A stretch of 64,000 nucleotides of DNA from Collinsella provencensis (lineage in GTDB: Bacteria; Actinomycetota; Coriobacteriia; Coriobacteriales; Coriobacteriaceae), in NCBI RefSeq assembly GCF_900199705.1, contig NZ_LT904908.1, forward strand, positions 1,185,332 to 1,249,331, written 5' to 3'. The first letter of the stretch is position 1, and each line of letters starts with the position of its first letter. The position numbers and the translations under genes were made by a program. This document shows, piece after piece, positions 19,218-28,556 of the stretch. The notes under the pieces were generated by a model, which was not told the DNA's origin, did no database searches, and saw nothing but the letters and a program-made list of their open reading frames with translations.

Positions 19218-20139
19218 TGTTGCAAAGCCGGGCGGACTCGACTCTGATCGCCGTGTTTCGATTGCACTTTCGCTTTTGGGCGCACTTGACGCCGCTCCAG
19301 ACGCACGGATTGACGCGGGGACCTTCGCGCACGACCTTTCGCTCTCGGACCAACAGCTCAACGAGATAATCCAATTGCTTCAATTTGTGGAAGACGGAAT
19401 TACCGGAGCTCGTGTGGCGATTCGACGCGAAGGAAACCAGATCATCCTCGATGGGGATGCGGGACGTTTTGGGACGATTCGTTTCATCGGCGATGAATCT
19501 CTTGCCCTCATGCAAGTACTTGACCGCTTTCACATCGACGACGAGGTAAAGAGCCGCATCCAAACTGCACTTGCACCGTCCACATGGCAAACCGATCAAA
19601 ACCTATTGGCGGGAGACGCTTTGTTCGGCGGGTTCTACCAGGACCTATGCGAGGCGATCACAGATGGCGTGCGTTTGGAAATCGACTATCAGCCGATAGA
19701 TGCCGACACGCCATCCACGCGAAAGGTCGACCCTGGATATATTACGGTTTCGGGCGACGCCGCATACCTTGTTGCCTGGAATGTCGAAAAAGACGAGCAG
19801 CGTTCGTATCGTCTCGACCGTATTTCCCGTGTCTTCACCACCGAGGACAGCGTAGAGAAACATCCCTTTGAGTGTGCAAGCGTTGAAGAAGGTTTGCGCG
19901 CTGCAGGCGCAACGGCGGAACTGGCATTCCTGCGTCAAGACCTCTTCGATCGCTGCGACTGGGGAGGTCTCAATCGTAGCGACACTTGGATTGACGAACA
20001 TGGAAGGATTCGAGCGCAAGTCAGCTATGTATCGAAATCTTGGCTTTTTGACCAGGTACTTGCTGCGGGCGGTTCCCTAAAGATCATCACGCCGGCGGAA
20101 CTTCGTCGAGAGCTCATCGAATACGCGAGGCACATGTAG
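19207..20139 (+). CDS. WYL-domain transcriptional regulator, second of a pair
   Basis: About 310 residues with a WYL domain in the C-terminal half (VRLEIDYQPIDADTP, AAYLVAWNVEKDEQRSYRLD, RISRVF) and a WCX-like end. The ATG at 19207 lies inside the last codons of the preceding WYL gene with GGTGG just upstream, which fixes the start. By analogy with PafBC the two proteins may work as a heteromeric activator. The order of the subunits cannot be assigned from sequence alone. Confidence 0.82.
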   Translation: MARNVAKPGGLDSDRRVSIALSLLGALDAAPDARIDAGTFAHDLSLSDQQLNEIIQLLQFVEDGITGARVAIRREGNQIILDGDAGRFGTIRFIGDESLALMQVLDRFHIDDEVKSRIQTALAPSTWQTDQNLLAGDALFGGFYQDLCEAITDGVRLEIDYQPIDADTPSTRKVDPGYITVSGDAAYLVAWNVEKDEQRSYRLDRISRVFTTEDSVEKHPFECASVEEGLRAAGATAELAFLRQDLFDRCDWGGLNRSDTWIDEHGRIRAQVSYVSKSWLFDQVLAAGGSLKIITPAELRRELIEYARHM

Positions 20140-20142
20140 CGA

Positions 20143-20166
20143 GACGCGCCACGTTAATGGCGCGTC
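20143..20166. terminator. Hairpin between convergent WYL and DinG genes
   Basis: A perfect 9-bp stem (GACGCGCCA/TGGCGCGTC) with a 6-nt loop lies between the ends of two convergent genes. There is no T-run on either side, so it may act as a weak or factor-assisted bidirectional terminator. Confidence 0.45.
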
Positions 20167-20209
20167 CACTGCAGAGAATAATTTGTCGATCCCTTCCGGG
20201 AAACGATTC

Positions 20210-23122
20210 CTATCGGTGGCTCGCGCGCCAAAGCTCCAGGTAACGACCGATTTGAGAACAGTCGATACGCTGGTAGGCGGCAGGAAGCGAGTTGAGGAAC
20301 TTCTTGCCATAACCCTTAGTAAGCAACCTGGAATCTGTAAGCACCAGCACACCCTCATCCGTGGAAGTGCGAATGAGTCGGCCCGCAGCCTGTTTCACCT
20401 CGAGCACCGCTTCGGGAAGTGAGTAACGCGCCCATGCACGGTCTTCACGCACTCCGCGCTCGCAGGAAAGTGGATCGGTGGGGCTTGAGAACGGAAGTTT
20501 GGGGATAACGACACATCTCAGCGTGTCACCCGCAGCGTCAAACCCCTCCCAAAAAGCCTTGAGTGCAAAAAGCGAATGAGCCTCATCGGAGACAAAGCGA
20601 TCGCGAAGCATGCGCGCAGATGAATTCTTGCGCTGACAGTCGAGCGTAAGGCCCGCGTCGGCAAGCCGTGGAGAGACGCGTGCGAACAGATCTTCCATGT
20701 CACGCCTGTTCGTGAAGAGCGTGAGCGTGGAGCCGCCCATGGCAACATGGACATCCACCAGCAGATCTTCGAGCGCGGCAAGATACGCGTCGCGGTTGCG
20801 CGGGTCGGGCATATCCCCTGCGACAACGACAGCCATATTACGCTCGAGGTTGTAGCTCGAGTCAAGATGCAGTGCACGCGATGAGCCAGAGGGGAGCCTA
20901 TCCAAACCAACCGAGCGATTGAAATGGTCGAAGTTGTCGGCAACAGTCATGGTTGCCGAGGCAAAAATCGCCGTGTGGACCTCAGGCAGCCAGTTCTCGG
21001 CAAGTGCCTCGCCAACATCAAGGCGTTCGGCCGTGAGACATTCCCCTCCCGCCTTGAGACGACGGTTGACCTGGCATGAGAACACGTAGCGCTCGTCTTT
21101 TCCCGCAACGATGAGGTCAAGTGCCTGATACATTTCCCGCATCCGGCGCTGACCATCTGCAATATCGGTCACCAGGTCTGGCTTGACCTCGGCAACCGTT
21201 TCGACAAGCGACGCGAGGTTTTTCGATGCCTCATCCAAGGCATCCAAGGCAGTATGGGCAACCTCGAGAAACATGCTCCAAGCGGCAGATTGGCGCAGGT
21301 CGGAACCAATCCAAATGTTGGCATTGTCGTAGGCACCGTCGGAACGACCCTGACGCGCCAAATCGCGCACCGCGTCGAACAACTCGGCCATGGCGAGCGA
21401 AGCGCGCTGCGTCGTTACCGTCGCTTTTGCCGTAAGACCCATGAACAGCGTTGCCGCGTCAGAGGCTGCCAAGTCATGCGTAATGCGTCCCAAGGCACCC
21501 GTTCGCTCGCCGCCCAGGCGCTCGAAGATGCCACGACTCTCCTCAGCAGAAACGGTAAGCGCCCACTGACGGCGGGCCTCAGCCTCGATGGAATGCGCCT
21601 CATCTACCACCCAATGCCTGATGGGGGGCAGTATTTTGCCCTCAGCCGCAACGTTGCGGAACAAGAGGGAATGGTTGGTAACCACCACATCCGCGCGGGC
21701 GGCACGACGGCGCGCACCGTGTACCAGGCATTTGTCGGGATAGAAAGGACAAAGGCGCCGCGCACACTCACGCGACGAAGTCGTAAGGTCCCCTTTGCTA
21801 ACGCTACGCCAACGAATGCCCAGACTGTCGAGATCCCCGGTGGGAGATTGGCATGCAAACGCATAGATCACCGCGATGGCCGTAAGAGTATCCGCAGGGT
21901 CGCGCGTCGTGCGAATTTCATGCGCACGCGAAAGGCGCTCGAGTTTTCGCAGGCAGGGATAGTGGTCGTATCCCTTGAGGGCACAATACGACAGACCGCC
22001 CTCCATCTCGCGAGCAAGGCGCGGTAGCTCGTGGTACATGAGCTGATCTGCAAGATTGTTCGACTTGGTTGCAATGCCAACGGTGATGTTGTTGTTTTTC
22101 GCCGCCTGCGCAAACGGAACCAGGTAGGCGATGGATTTGCCAACACCGGTGCCAGCCTCGATCACACGGTGCGTTGATGTCGCAAGGGCGTCGCGAACCT
22201 CCGCCGCCATCTGAATCTGCTCGGCGCGCGGTTCATACTCCGCATACATGCGATTGACAAGACCGCCAGGGGCAAAACAAGCCTCGATGTCGCTCCGCGA
22301 AGGCATACGCAACCCGGGCAGGTCTTCGGCATCGACTCGCTCGGGCAACGGATCGGCTCGAAGAATATGGGCGCGCGCCTCGGTAAGTGAAAAAATGGCG
22401 TCGGGTTGCTCTCCGGCCAAGAAGCTGAAAATGGGGCGATATGACCAAGAGACATCAGGGTGCATATCCGCAAGACGGCGATGGATTCCCGCCGGTAAAT
22501 CGGCCAACCCGCACAGCAAAATGCGCCACACACCGCACAACGCGTCGACGTCGGCGTTCGCACGGTGCGACACGCTCGCACATCCGAACAAGTCCGCCAT
22601 AACGGACAGTTTGTGGGAGCTTAGGCGCGGCAGTGCAATGCGGGAAAGCGCCAGGGAATCGATCCAGATGTCGGACACCTCGCCACCACCGGAGACCGCC
22701 TCGATAAAGCCGCGATCAAAGGCTGCGTTATGCGCAATAACCGGTGCACCCCCCACAAACGCAGCGAGATTCGCCACGGCCTCCTCGGGAGACGGTGCAT
22801 GGGCGACATCGGCGTTGGTAATGCTTGTGAGCTTGGTAATCTCGGGCGGAATGAGGCCGCTCGGCTTTACAAACGTATCAAAACGATCGACGATCTCGCG
22901 CCCGCGCAAACGTGCAGCGGCAATCTCAATCAAACCGTCCTCATGGTGCGACAATCCCGTTGTTTCGGTATCAAGCACCACGACATCGTCTTCGATGAGG
23001 CCGAAAGTGCGTGTACGGGCGCGCTCGGCGAGCGTTGCGTAAGCATCGATGATGGGCTGCGGCGTGCCAGGGAGCACCGCATCGGCCATTTGAAGCGGCG
23101 TTGCCGCAGTAGATGCGCTCAT
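20210..23122 (-). CDS. dinG: DEDDh exonuclease fused to DinG-type helicase
   Basis: 970 residues in two modules. Residues about 45-210 are a DnaQ-like 3'-5' exonuclease (VVLDTETTGLS with D51 and E53, then HNAAFDRGFI and HRANADVDAL). From about 300 onward is an XPD/DinG superfamily 2 helicase: Walker A EAGTGVGKS, DEAH box VVDEAHS, and cysteines consistent with a 4Fe-4S cluster (YPCLRK, then three in ECARRLCPFYPDKC). The family unwinds damaged or R-loop DNA, and the fused form is common in Gram-positives. The ATG overlaps the ddl stop as ATGA, so translation is coupled to ddl. Confidence 0.92.
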   Translation of the reverse strand: MSASTAATPLQMADAVLPGTPQPIIDAYATLAERARTRTFGLIEDDVVVLDTETTGLSHHEDGLIEIAAARLRGREIVDRFDTFVKPSGLIPPEITKLTSITNADVAHAPSPEEAVANLAAFVGGAPVIAHNAAFDRGFIEAVSGGGEVSDIWIDSLALSRIALPRLSSHKLSVMADLFGCASVSHRANADVDALCGVWRILLCGLADLPAGIHRRLADMHPDVSWSYRPIFSFLAGEQPDAIFSLTEARAHILRADPLPERVDAEDLPGLRMPSRSDIEACFAPGGLVNRMYAEYEPRAEQIQMAAEVRDALATSTHRVIEAGTGVGKSIAYLVPFAQAAKNNNITVGIATKSNNLADQLMYHELPRLAREMEGGLSYCALKGYDHYPCLRKLERLSRAHEIRTTRDPADTLTAIAVIYAFACQSPTGDLDSLGIRWRSVSKGDLTTSSRECARRLCPFYPDKCLVHGARRRAARADVVVTNHSLLFRNVAAEGKILPPIRHWVVDEAHSIEAEARRQWALTVSAEESRGIFERLGGERTGALGRITHDLAASDAATLFMGLTAKATVTTQRASLAMAELFDAVRDLARQGRSDGAYDNANIWIGSDLRQSAAWSMFLEVAHTALDALDEASKNLASLVETVAEVKPDLVTDIADGQRRMREMYQALDLIVAGKDERYVFSCQVNRRLKAGGECLTAERLDVGEALAENWLPEVHTAIFASATMTVADNFDHFNRSVGLDRLPSGSSRALHLDSSYNLERNMAVVVAGDMPDPRNRDAYLAALEDLLVDVHVAMGGSTLTLFTNRRDMEDLFARVSPRLADAGLTLDCQRKNSSARMLRDRFVSDEAHSLFALKAFWEGFDAAGDTLRCVVIPKLPFSSPTDPLSCERGVREDRAWARYSLPEAVLEVKQAAGRLIRTSTDEGVLVLTDSRLLTKGYGKKFLNSLPAAYQRIDCSQIGRYLELWRASHR

Positions 23123-24096
23123 CGGGCAGCGCGGGCCAAAGCCAGTTCAACCAGCTCTGCACACAGGTCGCTAAAGGGCAAATCAGCGTGACGCGCCTCG
23201 TCGGGAATGAGCGAGGTCGGCGTCATGCCCGGGATGTTGTTGGTTTCCAGAATAACCGGGCCATCCTCGGTCACAATCATGTCCGTACGAGAAATGCCGA
23301 AAAGACCCAGCGCGTTGTGTGCGGCGCAAGCGAGCTCCTGCACGCGCGCATAGGTATCTTCAGACAGGCGCGCCGGAATGCGATGAATCTCGGTGGGGTC
23401 GACGTATTTCACTTCAAGGTCGTAAAAATCGCAGTTCTGGGGGATACACACCTCGACAACGGGAAGGGCGCGCAGCGTCTTGCCGTCGCCGACAACACCA
23501 CAGGTAATCTCCGTGCCATAAACGCGCTTCTCAACCATGACCTTATCGCCGTGCTCGAAAGCGATCTCGATTGCATCCGCAAGCTCATCAGACGATTTAA
23601 CTGCAGAAATACCGTAGCTCGAACCATTGACCACGGGTTTCACAAAGCTCTGCTCTCCCACCTGGGCAACGATTTCCTCAACGGAGGGCATATCCTCACG
23701 CGTGAACGTCACACTCGGGGCAACCGGAAGACCCGCACGAGCATACAGGAGCTTGGAGAGATCCTTGTCCATTGCGATGCCGCTTGGCAGAGGCGCAGAA
23801 CCAGTGTAGGGAATGCCCACATACTCGAGAATGTGCTGCGTCATACCATCCTCGCCGCCGAAGCCATGTAAGGCGACGAAGGCCACATCATAAGATCCCG
23901 TCGAGATCTTGGTAAGGAAATCGTCGGCACCTGGATCCACCATCTCAACGATTCCGTAACCAGCTTCACGCAGAGCATTGGCGGTGTTCTCACCCGAGGC
24001 AAGCGAAATCTCACGCTCGTCTGAAATGCCTCCCGCAAGCACCGCAATTTTCATGTCGCTACGCTTTTTCATGCCATCACGGCTTTCGTTGATCAT
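23119..24096 (-). CDS. ddl: D-alanine--D-alanine ligase
   Basis: This ATP-grasp enzyme joins two D-alanines for the peptidoglycan stem peptide. At 325 residues it has family length. Visible motifs are IAVLAGGISDEREISLASG at the N-terminus, LHGFGGEDGMTQ, SFVKPVVNGSSYGI in the ATP-grasp domain, RTDMIVTEDGPVILETNNIPGMTPTS with the Mg2+ ligands, and the C-terminal helix. The ATG at 24096 follows GGAGAGG; the conserved part begins about 15 residues in, so a start at the internal Met is also possible. It shares ATGA with the downstream exonuclease-helicase gene. Confidence 0.95.
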   Translation of the reverse strand: MINESRDGMKKRSDMKIAVLAGGISDEREISLASGENTANALREAGYGIVEMVDPGADDFLTKISTGSYDVAFVALHGFGGEDGMTQHILEYVGIPYTGSAPLPSGIAMDKDLSKLLYARAGLPVAPSVTFTREDMPSVEEIVAQVGEQSFVKPVVNGSSYGISAVKSSDELADAIEIAFEHGDKVMVEKRVYGTEITCGVVGDGKTLRALPVVEVCIPQNCDFYDLEVKYVDPTEIHRIPARLSEDTYARVQELACAAHNALGLFGISRTDMIVTEDGPVILETNNIPGMTPTSLIPDEARHADLPFSDLCAELVELALARAAR

Positions 24097-24235
24097 ATGT
24101 ACGCCTCTCCTGTATCTAAATGTATGGGCGCGCTTTGTCCATTTAGCGCATTAACCATACGTTTGCCCTGCAAACACTCACCGATATCCTATTGTATAGT
24201 TTGATTTGAATCCAAACCCGTGAAAGGCGACATCG

Positions 24236-25285
24236 ATGGGATACACCAACCATTCACGCGATATCCGCACGTTTGACTTGGAAGAACTCCAGGAACTGGT
24301 AAAAGAACTCGGTCAACCGGCATTTCGCGCAAAACAGCTCTTCGAATGGCTCCATGTTAAGAACGTATGTTCGTTTGACGAGATGACCAATCTCCCTGCA
24401 GCTCTACGCGAGAAACTTGCCGAGGAGTTCCCTTTCAACACCCCCGTTGAACTGGTTAGGCAGGTTTCCAAAGACGGTTCCCGCAAGTATCTTCTGCAAT
24501 TCTCAGATGGCGTCTCCGTTGAGACGGTGGGTATGCCTAACCGAAATAAGCTTGCAGTGTGCATTTCCACTCAGGCGGGTTGCGGTATGGGATGCGCGTT
24601 TTGCGCCACGGGTTTTGCGGGCCTCACCCGCTCACTCACCGCACAGGAAATGGTCGACCAGGTTCTTCATGTTGCCCGCGACTTCGGTGAGCGTGTGACA
24701 AGCGTTGTGTTCATGGGACAGGGAGAGCCGTTCGCCAACTTTGATGCAACCGTGCAGGCGCTGCGCATCCTCAACGATCCCCAGGGACTTGCAATTGGCG
24801 CGCGTCATCTTACGGTTTCCACCAGCGGTGTTATCCCTGGTATTCGCCGTTTTGCCGAATTGCCTGAGCAATTTACCCTTGCAATCTCACTTCATTCTGC
24901 CATTCAATCAACGCGCAACCAGCTCATGCCCGGTGTTAAAAAATACACACTCCTTCGTCTACATGAGGCTATCCAGGATTACGTTGAGAAAACCGGCAGG
25001 CGTCCCACATACGAGTATGCGATGATCGAGGGTGTCAACGACACGAACCCAGAGATGGAGGCGCTTGTTGATTTCTGTGCCGGCACCCTGTGCCATGTCA
25101 ATCTGATTCAGCTCAACGACGTTTCCACGAGCATCCTCAAGCCCTCGCCCATCGAGAAAGTTGAATCGCTGCAAAAGCGCTTGACTATGCATGGTGTTGA
25201 GACCACGATTCGCAGCTCGCGTGGAAGCGATATCGATGCGGCGTGTGGACAGCTTAAGCAGCGTCAGTCGGCATCCAGCAAGTAA
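24236..25285 (+). CDS. rlmN: 23S rRNA/tRNA adenine-C2 methyltransferase
   Basis: This is a radical-SAM enzyme that methylates C2 of A2503 in 23S rRNA and A37 in some tRNAs. Cys116, Cys120 and Cys123 (CGMGCAFC) bind the 4Fe-4S cluster; GQGEP and SLHS motifs and a C-terminal cysteine (DAACGQL) for the methyl-Cys step are present. At 349 residues the length is normal. GAAAGG precedes the ATG. A possible promoter lies 45-75 bases upstream (TTGCCC near 24163, with TATCCT near 24185 or TATAGT near 24195). It is divergent from ddl and ends before a strong terminator. Confidence 0.96.
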   Translation: MGYTNHSRDIRTFDLEELQELVKELGQPAFRAKQLFEWLHVKNVCSFDEMTNLPAALREKLAEEFPFNTPVELVRQVSKDGSRKYLLQFSDGVSVETVGMPNRNKLAVCISTQAGCGMGCAFCATGFAGLTRSLTAQEMVDQVLHVARDFGERVTSVVFMGQGEPFANFDATVQALRILNDPQGLAIGARHLTVSTSGVIPGIRRFAELPEQFTLAISLHSAIQSTRNQLMPGVKKYTLLRLHEAIQDYVEKTGRRPTYEYAMIEGVNDTNPEMEALVDFCAGTLCHVNLIQLNDVSTSILKPSPIEKVESLQKRLTMHGVETTIRSSRGSDIDAACGQLKQRQSASSK

Positions 25286-25355
25286 GTTGGCTTTAAATAC
25301 CTGAACTGAACAGTTGTTTATTTCACTAACCTCTGCAACACCCCTACTTACCAGC

Positions 25356-25386
25356 AAGGCTCCCATCAAACCGATGGGAGCCTTTT
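25356..25386 (+). terminator. Intrinsic terminator after rlmN
   Basis: AAGGCTCCCATC and GATGGGAGCCTT form a perfect 12-bp stem with a 5-nt loop (AAACC), followed by TTTTAT on the plus strand. Confidence 0.9.
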
Positions 25387-25421
25387 ATCTTCTATATGAA
25401 AAGTATGAGTAGTAACTTATC

Positions 25422-25438
25422 AGTTAGGTACCTAATAA
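25422..25438. repeat. 17-nt palindromic element, copy 1
   Basis: AGTTAGGTACCTAATAA contains the perfect 12-bp palindrome TTAGGTACCTAA. The same 17 bases occur at 29146-29162. This copy overlaps the stop codon of the small membrane protein gene. Function unknown. Confidence 0.5.
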
Positions 25439-25692
25439 CCTATCTCACTCCATTGCTTTTCGACCCAGCTCTGATTTACCTTAGGATTGTTGGTCAACTT
25501 CGCAGTCTTAAGTGCCACCTCTTCACTCATCTGATCTGCTTTATCTTGGGTGTGTTGAAGAGCTTCTTTAATCTTGCCGATAAACCTGCAATTGGTTTCT
25601 TCCTTTGTCACCACCATGTAACCGGTATATCCAACAGCGGCTCCAATAGAAATTGCCAAAACGGTCAATGCAAACTGCTGAGTCTTACTCAT
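25432..25692 (-). CDS. Small YtxH-like membrane protein
   Basis: An 86-residue protein with an N-terminal hydrophobic span (about 8-27) containing GAAVGYTGYM, followed by a charged helical region (KIKEALQHTQDKADQMSEEV). This resembles YtxH-type stress or envelope proteins but lacks a decisive motif. GAGGAG lies upstream of the ATG. Its start is 2 bases from the parB stop, so it is likely transcribed with parAB. The end overlaps a palindromic repeat. Confidence 0.6.
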   Translation of the reverse strand: MSKTQQFALTVLAISIGAAVGYTGYMVVTKEETNCRFIGKIKEALQHTQDKADQMSEEVALKTAKLTNNPKVNQSWVEKQWSEIGY

Positions 25693-25694
25693 GG

Positions 25695-26564
25695 CTACTC
25701 CTCTTCCACACCTACCATTGAAGTCAGGATGCGCTGGAGATCTTCCTCGTCCTTGAACTCGATTTCGATTTTATTCTTACCTCGAGACGAACGAACTTTC
25801 ACACCCGTATTAAACAACTGGCGAAGTACACGCGCCGCTTTTTTATATGATTGTGGCGTAACAGGACGAGGCGCTTTGGGCGTTTCTCCGACCGAGAACA
25901 ATGGAGCAAGGTTTTCAGTCGCACGAACCGACAATCCCTCTGCTACAACTTTTTCAGCTAATTTGACACGTGCCTCATCAAACGGGACGGCCAAGATTGC
26001 GCGGGCATGTCCACTCGTCAGCTTTCCTTCATACATCATCTCCTGGACTTGCTCAGGCAAATCAAGGAGACGCAATGAATTGGTGATTGTTGAGCGCGAC
26101 TTAGAGACAGCGTTGGCAAGGGCTTCCTGTGTCATACCGCTTGCCTTTATAAGTTGTTTATAACCTTTTGCCTCTTCAATTGGATTAAGGTCAGAGCGCT
26201 GAAGATTCTCAATCAAAGCAAGTTCGAGCATCTTCTGGTCATCAACTTCTTTGATGATTACAGGTACCTTTTTGAGTCCTGCCATCTTCGATGCCTGATA
26301 ACGCCGTTCACCAGCAATGATCTCGTATTTCTTCCCTTTTTTGCGAACCAGAAGGGGTTGAAGTACACCATTCTCCTGAATCGACTCACTTAATTCCTCA
26401 AGCTGAGATTCATTGAAATGAGTTCGAGGTTGATTTGGATTTGGAATAATGGATTCAATTGAAAGTTCAGTATCTGATGCAACAAACCCTGTTTCTGATT
26501 GAGCCTCACCCATAAGAGAACCTAATCCACGACCGAGAGCTTGTTTCTTTTTAGTACTAGGCAC
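25695..26564 (-). CDS. parB: Chromosome-partitioning protein ParB
   Basis: ParB is a CTP-dependent DNA clamp that loads at parS and spreads to organise the origin for segregation. In this 289-residue protein the N-terminal box ALGRGLGSLMGE contacts ParA. The CTP-binding region has GERRYQAS and ENLQRSDLNP. A helix-turn-helix (MTQEALANAVSKSRSTITNSL) recognises parS, and a C-terminal dimerisation domain follows. It overlaps parA by 8 bases. The parS sites lie just beyond parA. The gene is more A+T-rich than the dnaA-gyrA side. Confidence 0.97.
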   Translation of the reverse strand: MPSTKKKQALGRGLGSLMGEAQSETGFVASDTELSIESIIPNPNQPRTHFNESQLEELSESIQENGVLQPLLVRKKGKKYEIIAGERRYQASKMAGLKKVPVIIKEVDDQKMLELALIENLQRSDLNPIEEAKGYKQLIKASGMTQEALANAVSKSRSTITNSLRLLDLPEQVQEMMYEGKLTSGHARAILAVPFDEARVKLAEKVVAEGLSVRATENLAPLFSVGETPKAPRPVTPQSYKKAARVLRQLFNTGVKVRSSRGKNKIEIEFKDEEDLQRILTSMVGVEEE

Positions 26565-27357
26565 GACGGATCACCTCTTTCGCAAGATCCATATAAGCTT
26601 TTGCACCCTTATTTTGAGGAGCGTACTCAATGACTGGCATTCCGAATGAAGGGGCTTCAGATACTTTTACCGAACGTGGTATGCAGGTTTTGAATGCTAA
26701 ATCGCCAAAATAATTGCGCACTTCATCTACAACCTGATTAGAGAGTGAAGTTCTAGAATCATACATGGTCATTAATACGCCATAGGTGTCGAGTTCTTTG
26801 TTAATGCGACCCTTAACCATTCTCATTGATTCCAAAAGCTTGGTTACACCCTCAAGTGCGTAATATTCACACTGAATTGGAATCAGAACGCTGTCTGCGG
26901 CTGCCAAAGCATTGATGGTAAGCAGACCAAGTGATGGCGGGCAATCGATAAAGATGAAATCAAATTCGTCTTCAACTGGTTCCAATAGGTCTTTAAGGCG
27001 TGTTTCTCGAGCCATTGCTGATACAAGTTCAATCTCTGCTCCGGCAAGCTGGATAGTCGCTGGAATAATGAATACCTTTTCGTTGATGGTATCCAAGATG
27101 AGTTCTTCTGCTGGAACGTCATGCAAAAGTGCATCATAGACACATTGTGAGAGTTGCTCTTTATCAATTCCGAAGCCACTTGTGCTATTACCCTGAGGGT
27201 CAAAATCAACAATTAAAACTTTTCGCCCGAGTTTTCCAAGTGCTGCAGCAAGGTTAACCGTTGTTGTTGATTTTCCTACTCCACCTTTTTGGTTGATGAT
27301 TGCAATTGTGTGCTTAGGTTTCGTGCTCTTAGAGCACTTGACATCTCTGAACCCCAC
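26557..27357 (-). CDS. parA: Chromosome-partitioning ATPase ParA (Soj)
   Basis: A deviant-Walker ATPase of 266 residues that drives origin segregation with ParB. The P-loop KGGVGKSTT carries the signature lysine, with IVDFDPQGNSTSGFG (Walker A' region) and FIFIDCPPSLGLLT (Walker B) downstream. It starts at GTG with GGGAGG 4-5 nt upstream; the conserved fold begins about 16 residues later, leaving a short basic extension. parB follows with overlap. Confidence 0.97.
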   Translation of the reverse strand: MGFRDVKCSKSTKPKHTIAIINQKGGVGKSTTTVNLAAALGKLGRKVLIVDFDPQGNSTSGFGIDKEQLSQCVYDALLHDVPAEELILDTINEKVFIIPATIQLAGAEIELVSAMARETRLKDLLEPVEDEFDFIFIDCPPSLGLLTINALAAADSVLIPIQCEYYALEGVTKLLESMRMVKGRINKELDTYGVLMTMYDSRTSLSNQVVDEVRNYFGDLAFKTCIPRSVKVSEAPSFGMPVIEYAPQNKGAKAYMDLAKEVIRRA

Positions 27358-27409
27358 GTTTCCTCCCGTTTTGCTTGTTTTTAGTACAGTTTCGGACTGT
27401 TAGGGCTTT

Positions 27410-27526
27410 GGTTTCACGTGAAACCATTTTGTTGTTATCCATTATGTTTCACGTGAAACGTAGATGCAAGCTGAATCAGCCTATTTTTAGAAAACTCGAG
27501 TCAATGTAGATGTTTCACGTGAAACA
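27410..27526. promoter_or_regulatory. Cluster of three parS sites
   Basis: The gap between rsmG and parA (27358-27683) holds three copies of the ParB site core GTTTCACGTGAAAC. They lie at 27410-27425 (outer bases G/C), 27445-27460 (one outer mismatch) and 27511-27526 (the full palindrome TGTTTCACGTGAAACA). ParB should load here and may also repress parAB, whose start is 53 bases from the nearest site. The rest of the gap is A+T-rich without a gene. Confidence 0.95.
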
Positions 27527-27683
27527 TGGGGTTCACAACTACTAAATAAGAAGAATATACCTGCATATGACGTTCATCTATATGAAAAACCACCCCTACA
27601 TAGTAGAAGTGGTGACAAAAGTTGAAATATCAAATGAGAAGATATAGACTAATTTTGAGTCAAAATAACAACAAGTACTTCAA

Positions 27684-28448
27684 TCAAACAAGAGGTTGCT
27701 TCTTAGCAAGTCCAACAGCACGCGGTAGTTTCACTTTCGAAGGTAAAACTCGTTGAAAAATAAAAACTTCTCTATGTCCTAAACCACACGGTAGTTCGAA
27801 GGAATCATTACCGAGCAATTCAAGACCACAAATTTGCGCGGTCTTATGTGCAAATGAGAGCTCTTCTTGAGAAGGATTAGCTTTAGCTACAACCAGATAG
27901 CCATCTTCTTCAAGAAAAGGAGCTCCATACTCAATAATCAAGTTCATCTGTCCAACAGCACGTGCAACAACAAGGTCAAACTTCCCAGACATTTGAAGAG
28001 CATAGGATTCACATCGATCATGGACGCCAGACACACCATCAATACCCAACTCTTCAATGAAAGCGTTGACAGCGTTGATCTTTTTACCAACTGAATCAAG
28101 CAGAACACCCTCAGAGCCTGTGTATAAAGCAAGAGGAATACCGGGGAAACCACCACCAGTACCAATATCAAGAAAGAACTCAGGCTCAATCGGAAGGTCG
28201 CGAGAAAGTGCAAGCGAATCAACGATATGAAGAACCAGAGCATCATGAATGTCTTGAATACGCGTGAGATTCATATACTCATTAACTTGGTTTACATAGA
28301 GGAGATGCTTTACACAAAGAACTGCAGTCTCAAGATCAACATCAAGATCAAGCTCTTTAGACAGATCAATTACCTCTTGTGCTAAAGATTGAATTTCCTC
28401 TAACGAAGAGTCTAAAGAATGAAGTTCGATAGAACGAGTCTCAGACAT
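27684..28448 (-). CDS. rsmG: 16S rRNA (guanine527-N7)-methyltransferase
   Basis: RsmG (GidB) methylates N7 of G527 in 16S rRNA using SAM. The SAM-binding motif LDIGTGGGFPGIPLA is intact, followed by VLLDSVGKKINAV, DLVVARAVG and a C-terminal part ending in GHREVFIF. I chose the ATG at 28448, with GGAGTG about 8 nt upstream; the frame stays open 25 codons further without a better signal. It is preceded by the jag terminator, so it likely has its own promoter. G+C is near 40 % in sampled stretches, lower than most of the window. Confidence 0.94.
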   Translation of the reverse strand: MSETRSIELHSLDSSLEEIQSLAQEVIDLSKELDLDVDLETAVLCVKHLLYVNQVNEYMNLTRIQDIHDALVLHIVDSLALSRDLPIEPEFFLDIGTGGGFPGIPLALYTGSEGVLLDSVGKKINAVNAFIEELGIDGVSGVHDRCESYALQMSGKFDLVVARAVGQMNLIIEYGAPFLEEDGYLVVAKANPSQEELSFAHKTAQICGLELLGNDSFELPCGLGHREVFIFQRVLPSKVKLPRAVGLAKKQPLV

Positions 28449-28512
28449 AAAACTCACTCCAAAGTAGGTAGAAATGACTGAACTTAGTGTAACAAGAAAT
28501 TGAGACAAAAAA

Positions 28513-28531
28513 GGGGCGCACACGGCGCCCC
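28513..28531 (-). terminator. Intrinsic terminator after jag
   Basis: On the minus strand GGGGCGC and GCGCCCC form a 7-bp stem with a short loop, followed by TTTTTT. It separates the rpmH-jag transcript from rsmG. Confidence 0.85.
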
Positions 28532-28556
28532 TCTCAATCAGAATGGAATCAAAATA

